DNA of 44,065 bases from an uncultured Treponema sp. (GTDB lineage Bacteria > Spirochaetota > Spirochaetia > Treponematales > Treponemataceae). Shown piece by piece: positions 40,121 through 44,065 of this stretch (its first letter is position 1; every line of letters begins with the position of its first letter). The translations under genes and the position numbers were made by a program. Below the pieces are notes generated by a model, which ran no database searches, was not told the origin of the DNA, and worked only from the letters and a program-made list of their open reading frames with translations. The DNA lies in NCBI GenBank assembly GCA_937877535.1, contig CALFJF010000018.1:1-44065 (forward strand), read 5' to 3'.

Positions 40121-41281
40121 TTACTTTTTAAGGAGGTCTTTGAACGGATTATAGGTGTCGCCACCAGAATCTTCTTTGTGGGCGTTCATGTACGTTGCTG
40201 CGCCGTCGTCTTGAGCTGCGCTCGTTGCGGGTTTGAGCGAAATTTTGTGAGCGATTTCGTCCACGCCTTCAACAACGGTGTCAAAAATCGTTCCCGCTGG
40301 ATATTTTTTTGAAAGATTCGTTCCCGCTTTAAGTCCGAGCGTAGAAATGTGAACAAGTCCGTCAAGTCCTGGCGCGAGATTTACAAAAAGTCCAAAACCT
40401 GCCGTGCGCACCACTTTTCCCGAAACTTTCATTCCAACGGGAAATTGCGCTGCCGCGCCGTCCCACGGGTCTTTTTCGAGCGACTTCATGCTCAAAGAAA
40501 CACGCGGTCTTTTTCCAGAAAAATCCGACTTGATGATTTTTGCTTCGATTTCTTGCTCCACAGAAAGGGCATCTTCGATTTTTTCAACGCGGTTGTGAGA
40601 GATTTCTGAAATCGGAAGGAGTGCTTGAAATCCGCCCGTGCCTTCAACTTCAACGAACGCGCCGTAACTTTGAAGCGATTTTACAACGCCTTTGACGGAT
40701 TTTCCAACGGAAAGGAATTCGGACACTTTTTCAAGTTTTTCCGTTTCTTCTGCTTCGCAAATTTTTCTGTTTGAAATAACGATATTTCTTCCGCCACTTT
40801 TGTATTCTGTAACAAGAAATCGGAGCGTTTTTCCAATGTATTCTGCCGCATCCGTTTTTGAGCGAATGCCCATTTGCGAGTATGGACAAAATGCTCGAAC
40901 GCCGTTGATTTTTACGTCGTATCCGCCTTTTATTTCGCTTTCGACTTTTCCTTCAACGGGAATTCCGTTTTTGAATGCTTGCTCGATTGCCTGTTTTGCT
41001 GAATCTGCGCTTTCTCCGCCGCTTCCTCCGATTCTTGTTGTGAATCGAAGGTCGTCTTTTCGTTTTGGGGCAAAGAACGCGCGAATGTTGTCGCCTTCTT
41101 TTACCGTGAGTTCGCCGTCTTTATCCAAGAACTCTGCTTTTTCGATATACCCTTCGCTTTTTAGTCCCAAGTCGATGAAAATCGTATCGTTTCCAATCTG
41201 GACGATTTGCGCTTCTATCGCTTCTCCTGGCTGAAAATTTTTTGTTGGAGCCGTAATGTCCAGATTTTCCATATTATCCAT
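40121..41281 (-). CDS. S1 RNA-binding-domain protein (ribosomal protein S1-like, four domains)
   Basis: The 386-aa protein has four S1 motifs, at about residues 17-80, 104-170, 192-265 and 284-352, each with the OB-fold signature such as GAFVEVEGTGGFQALLPISE and GFGLFVNLAPGLDGLVHIS. Canonical spirochaete S1 proteins have more domains, so this may be a shortened S1 or a translation/RNA-decay accessory protein. The acidic C-terminus ends in DTYNPFKDLLKK. TAGGAGA precedes the ATG. Confidence 0.85.
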   Translation of the reverse strand: MDNMENLDITAPTKNFQPGEAIEAQIVQIGNDTIFIDLGLKSEGYIEKAEFLDKDGELTVKEGDNIRAFFAPKRKDDLRFTTRIGGSGGESADSAKQAIEQAFKNGIPVEGKVESEIKGGYDVKINGVRAFCPYSQMGIRSKTDAAEYIGKTLRFLVTEYKSGGRNIVISNRKICEAEETEKLEKVSEFLSVGKSVKGVVKSLQSYGAFVEVEGTGGFQALLPISEISHNRVEKIEDALSVEQEIEAKIIKSDFSGKRPRVSLSMKSLEKDPWDGAAAQFPVGMKVSGKVVRTAGFGLFVNLAPGLDGLVHISTLGLKAGTNLSKKYPAGTIFDTVVEGVDEIAHKISLKPATSAAQDDGAATYMNAHKEDSGGDTYNPFKDLLKK

Positions 41282-41507
41282 CTAATTTCTCCTAAAAAAT
41301 ACTTTTGAACAAATGATTACATAGAATAAAGGTTTTTGATTTTTTGATAAAGAGGGTAAACCGCGTTTTCGATTTGCTTTTGAAAAAAATGCCACCTTTG
41401 GATTTTGTGGACGCGCCAAATCGTATTTTGGTAGTATGAGTATACAAAAACCGTACACTGCGCCGACGGAGCAGTTTTGCTGTAGGGTAGGGGAAAGGAG
41501 GCTTGAA

Positions 41508-41528
41508 CAAGGGGCTTTTAGCCCCTTG
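41508..41528. terminator. Hairpin, possible terminator of the small leftward gene
   Basis: CAAGGGGC and GCCCCTTG form an 8-bp perfect stem with a TTTTA loop. Neither side has a real T-run, so termination is uncertain. It follows the 3' end of the 65-aa leftward ORF. Confidence 0.45.
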
Positions 41529-41547
41529 ATGTTGCCATTGTGTTGCG

Positions 41548-41745
41548 TCACTTGTCTTTCTTTCTCATCTTTGCGCGTTTTTCCCACGGGGCTTCGTCGT
41601 TTGCCTTAAAGTTGTAAATCGGCTTGATGATTTTCAGCACTTGCACGGTGCGGCAGCTTGAGCAAGAAGCTGCCGTTTTTTTTCGCAAGCAAGCCACTTG
41701 TTCTGCAAAGTGATTCTCAAAATGATTTGTGTTCATTGGCGACAC
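41548..41745 (-). CDS. Small Cys-containing hypothetical protein
   Basis: The 65-codon frame starts at ATG 41745, or better at ATG 41736 (MNTNHFENHF). It has one CSSC motif and a basic tail EKRAKMRKKDK. Codon use looks coding, and the end lies 20 bp before a hairpin. However, an excellent rightward terminator lies inside it, and the ribosome site is weak. I cannot name a family; it may be a real micro-protein or a chance frame. Confidence 0.35.
   Translation of the reverse strand: MSPMNTNHFENHFAEQVACLRKKTAASCSSCRTVQVLKIIKPIYNFKANDEAPWEKRAKMRKKDK
41651..41683 (+). terminator. Strong rightward intrinsic terminator
   Basis: CGGCAGCTT and AAGCTGCCG form a 9-bp perfect stem around GAGCAAG, followed by eight Ts. 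No rightward gene ends just before it, so it implies a short unannotated transcript starting between about 41420 and 41640, or a remnant. Confidence 0.85.
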
Positions 41746-41924
41746 TTACAATCCCAACGCTTTGTCAAACAAGAAATTTGACTGTTGCAATTTTCTGTTT
41801 TTTGGGTGCTTGGCTTCTTTCCAATCCCCAGACATTAAAGAATGTTGTGAGCGCGTATCTTGAATCGCCCTCAAATTTCGCTTTATCGACATTATACGAT
41901 TTTAAAAAACTGTTATATTTCGGC

Positions 41925-42149
41925 TTGAATGTCAAAGGCATCGAGCTTTCGCGGTGCTGGGCGAGCGACAAAAATCTTGCGAAAATCACAAAGGCTCTCG
42001 GCGTGGACATTCACAGTCTTTTTCTGCCCGTGGAAAGTTCCTTTGACAAAGATTCCGAGGATTCCGCAGTAATAAAAGAAGCGATTGCGCAAAATCTGCG
42101 CGGCTATGTCGATACGGTGCTTAACGAAATCATGGCGAAAAAGCACTAG
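41925..42149 (+). pseudogene. C-terminal fragment of an XRE-type transcriptional regulator
   Basis: The frame reads GIELSRCWASDKNLAKITKA, then LGVDIHSLFLP and an acidic helical tail ending MAKKH. This resembles the last helices of a lambda-Cro/XRE domain (DKTLAKIAKALNVDI-type) plus the tail. The expected first two-thirds of the DNA-binding domain is missing upstream in any frame that I tried, and no ribosome site precedes an in-frame start. It looks like a truncated regulator gene. The open frame extends upstream to 41658, but that part does not look like protein. Confidence 0.45.
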
Positions 42150-42186
42150 CACAAAATCCCGATTTCTGATAGTATAAGTTTTCAGT

Positions 42187-42258
42187 ATGAAAACTGAACA
42201 GACCGACTGCATGATGATTCTCAAAAATTGTAAGGACGGTTTTCATTTTTATTGGTGA
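42187..42258 (+). CDS. Candidate 23-aa leader peptide upstream of carB
   Basis: MKTEQTDCMMILKNCKDGFH followed by FYW and a stop ends 8 bp before a strong terminator hairpin. A TATAAG -10-like hexamer (42173-42178) lies 8 bp before the ATG, so it may be leaderless. The aromatic end FHFYW is suggestive of attenuation, but carB is normally controlled by arginine or pyrimidines. The reading may also be chance. Confidence 0.3.
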   Translation: MKTEQTDCMMILKNCKDGFHFYW

Positions 42259-42265
42259 TTTTTAC

Positions 42266-42298
42266 AAGCGGAATTCTTTTTTGAGTTCCGCTTTTTTT
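42266..42298 (+). terminator. Terminator or attenuator upstream of carB
   Basis: AAGCGGAA and TTCCGCTT pair around a 12-nt loop, followed by seven Ts. It lies 27 bp before carB, so either carB has its own promoter after it, or read-through is regulated. Confidence 0.88.
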
Positions 42299-42324
42299 AT
42301 GTAATTTTATAGGAGTAAACATAT

Positions 42325-44065
42325 ATGAAACGCGATGACATCAACAAAGTGCTGATTATCGGCAGTGGGCCGATTGTGATTGGGCAGGCGTGCGAGTTTG
42401 ACTATTCGGGGACGCAGGCGTGCAAGGCGTTGCGGGAGCAGGGGTACAAGATTGTGCTGGTGAACTCGAACCCGGCGACGATTATGACCGACCCCGTGAT
42501 GGCGGACGCGACTTACATTGAGCCGCTGAATGTGGAGCGGCTCTCGCAGATTATCGAAAAGGAGCGCCCCGACGCGCTGCTTCCGAACCTTGGCGGGCAG
42601 ACGGGGCTGAACCTTGCCTGCGAGCTGAACAAGGCGGGCGTGCTCGACAAATACGGCGTGAAGGTCATCGGGGTGAACCTTGACGCGATTGAGCGCGGCG
42701 AGGACAGGGAGATTTTCAAGAAGACGATGACCGATCTCGGAATCGACACGCCGCGGAGCGACATCTGCCACACGGTTGAGGGCGCGGAGAAAATTGCGGC
42801 GGAAATCGGCTTTCCCGTGGTGGTGCGCCCCGCGTACACGATGGGAGGTGCGGGCGGCGGCTTCTGCTACAATGTGGAGGAACTCCGCACGATTGTGGCG
42901 AACGGCTTGGATTTGTCCATGACGCACCAGTGTTTAATAGAAGAAAGCATTTTGGGCTGGGAAGAACTTGAGGTTGAGGTGGTGCGCGACAGCAAGAATC
43001 AGATGGTCGCAATTTGTTTTATCGAGAACATTGACGCGGTGGGCGTTCACACGGGCGACAGCTTCTGCTCCGCGCCGTTCATGACGATTGATAAGAGCTT
43101 GGAAGACAGGCTCAAGGCGATGGCGTTTAAAATCGTGGAGTCAATCGGCGTTATCGGCGGCACGAATGTGCAGTTTGCGCACAACCCAAAGACGGGTCGC
43201 GTGGTCATCATCGAAATCAACCCGCGTACCTCGCGCTCTTCCGCGCTCGCGAGTAAGGCGACGGGATTCCCGATTGCGCTCATTTCCGCAAAACTCGCTT
43301 CGGGCTTGACGCTGGACGAGATTCCCTACTGGCGCGACGGCACGCTCGAAAAATACACGCCGGGCGGCGCACCCGACGGCGACTATGTGGTCTTGAAGTT
43401 CGCTCGCTGGGCGTTCGAGAAATTCCGAGGCGCAGAGGATTCGCTCGGCACTTCGATGAAAGCCGTGGGCGAGGTGATGGCAATCGGAAAGACTTTCAAG
43501 GAGACTTTCCAGAAGGCGATTCGCGGCTTGGAGAACGGTCGTCCCGGCTTGGGATTCGCGAAGGACTTCAACAAAAAATCCGCCGATGAGCTGTGCGAGA
43601 TGCTCAAAACGGCTTCGAGCGAGCGTTACTTCCAGCTCTACGAGGCAATCCGCAAGGGCGTTCCGCTTGAAAAGCTGCATGAAATCACTTTCGTCAAAAC
43701 CTACTTTTTGGAGCAGATAAAGGAACTGGTGGACCTGGAGGAGCGGATGCTCAAAAATCCGGGACGCGTTCCCGCAGACGATTTGCTGATTCAGGCGAAG
43801 AAGGACGGATTTTCCGACAAGTACCTGAGCAAGATTCTGAAAGTGAGCGAAAAGGACATCCGTGCGCGGCGAAACGAGCTGGGCGTGCGCGAGGCGTGGC
43901 TTGCCGTTCCCGTGAGCGGCGTGGAGAACGCGAATTATTACTATTCGACCTACAATTCCGAGGACAAATCCACCGCCACGGACAACAAGAAGAAAATCAT
44001 GATTTTAGGCGGCGGGCCGAACAGAATCGGGCAGGGAATCGAGTTCGACTACTGCTGCTGCCACG
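42325..44065 (+). CDS. carB: Carbamoyl-phosphate synthase large subunit, N-terminal part (runs off the right edge)
   Basis: The first 580 codons of a gene normally about 1070 codons long are visible. The first ATP-grasp half contains LIIGSGPIVIGQACEFDYSG, VNSNPATIMTD, LLPNLGGQTGLNLA, VRPAYTMGGAGGGF and EINPRTSRSSALASKATGFP. The second half has just begun at MILGGGPNRIGQGIEFDYCC. It makes carbamoyl phosphate for pyrimidine and arginine synthesis, with glutamine ammonia from CarA. carA is not adjacent upstream. TAGGAG precedes the ATG. GC-rich codon choice resembles glyS and suggests high expression. Confidence 0.96.
   Translation, partial: MKRDDINKVLIIGSGPIVIGQACEFDYSGTQACKALREQGYKIVLVNSNPATIMTDPVMADATYIEPLNVERLSQIIEKERPDALLPNLGGQTGLNLACELNKAGVLDKYGVKVIGVNLDAIERGEDREIFKKTMTDLGIDTPRSDICHTVEGAEKIAAEIGFPVVVRPAYTMGGAGGGFCYNVEELRTIVANGLDLSMTHQCLIEESILGWEELEVEVVRDSKNQMVAICFIENIDAVGVHTGDSFCSAPFMTIDKSLEDRLKAMAFKIVESIGVIGGTNVQFAHNPKTGRVVIIEINPRTSRSSALASKATGFPIALISAKLASGLTLDEIPYWRDGTLEKYTPGGAPDGDYVVLKFARWAFEKFRGAEDSLGTSMKAVGEVMAIGKTFKETFQKAIRGLENGRPGLGFAKDFNKKSADELCEMLKTASSERYFQLYEAIRKGVPLEKLHEITFVKTYFLEQIKELVDLEERMLKNPGRVPADDLLIQAKKDGFSDKYLSKILKVSEKDIRARRNELGVREAWLAVPVSGVENANYYYSTYNSEDKSTATDNKKKIMILGGGPNRIGQGIEFDYCCCH

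Noticed and set aside
41282..41587. Leftward 101-codon frame next to the S1-domain gene
   Set aside because: It runs through a hairpin and the S1 promoter region, has no ribosome site and has low-quality composition.

Overview
The window looks like a chromosome segment of a spirochaete, most likely a Treponema, carrying the right-hand part of a contractile-tailed prophage (about 1-23.7 kb) followed by ordinary chromosome (about 23.8-44 kb). The Treponema assignment is an inference from the chromosomal gene set: a UPF0164/FadL-like barrel, a long OmpA/Ig-repeat surface protein, a Maf-like (DUF115) protein, a small TrpR-family regulator and pssA-psd. No rRNA is present to confirm it.

Prophage, left part (1-2 kb): a leftward pair of small genes (the second runs off the window) whose promoter has a palindromic operator between -35 and -10; a divergent N6-adenine-type DNA methyltransferase with an in-frame 21-bp tandem repeat; and a leftward hicA-hicB toxin-antitoxin pair with the same kind of promoter/operator. 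Terminase and portal genes are not in the window and would be expected further left.

Prophage, late region (2-19.7 kb, rightward): a Mu/lambda-like morphogenesis cassette in canonical order. Head genes are the ClpP-type prohead protease with an internal in-frame scaffold start, decoration protein and major capsid protein. Then come head-tail joining genes, tail sheath, tail tube, a tail assembly chaperone with a -1 frameshift site, tape measure, a Mu gpN-like protein, a LysM baseplate hub, gp45 spike, gp46, gp47/J, gp48 and a tail fibre. It is interrupted by an antisense WYL-like membrane protein gene (8.5-9.2 kb). It is also interrupted by a strange 1.1-kb block (11.58-12.63 kb) of duplicated, antisense micro-gene cassettes with near-identical 5' leaders and terminators but different membrane-peptide cargo. 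A 14-bp motif (GTTTATGGGATAGG) stands upstream of three late gene blocks. Two related repeats of about 140 bp with inverted ends flank the baseplate-to-fibre module in opposite orientation.

Prophage, right part (19.9-23.6 kb, leftward): an operon with a DUF6291-like replication-module protein, a zinc-ribbon protein, a ParA ATPase with a DNA-binding-like N-terminal extension and a second internal start, a ParB protein, and a small protein of unknown function. Partition genes in a contractile-tailed prophage raise the possibility of a plasmid-like life stage.

Chromosome: tRNA-Phe with its own promoter and terminator, then lepB, ftsI/PBP2 and a DUF115 gene; pssA-psd-glyS and a degenerate aldo/keto reductase, all rightward. 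Leftward genes are an HD-GYP variant, a TIGR02757 protein, a 1039-residue Ig/FlgD-repeat OmpA-domain protein, an outer-membrane barrel, a TrpR-family regulator, an orphan OppF ATPase and a four-domain S1 protein. A regulator remnant and a candidate leader/terminator precede carB, which runs off the right edge. Coordinates and motifs come from reading the sequence; all family names are recognition by eye, without database searches.
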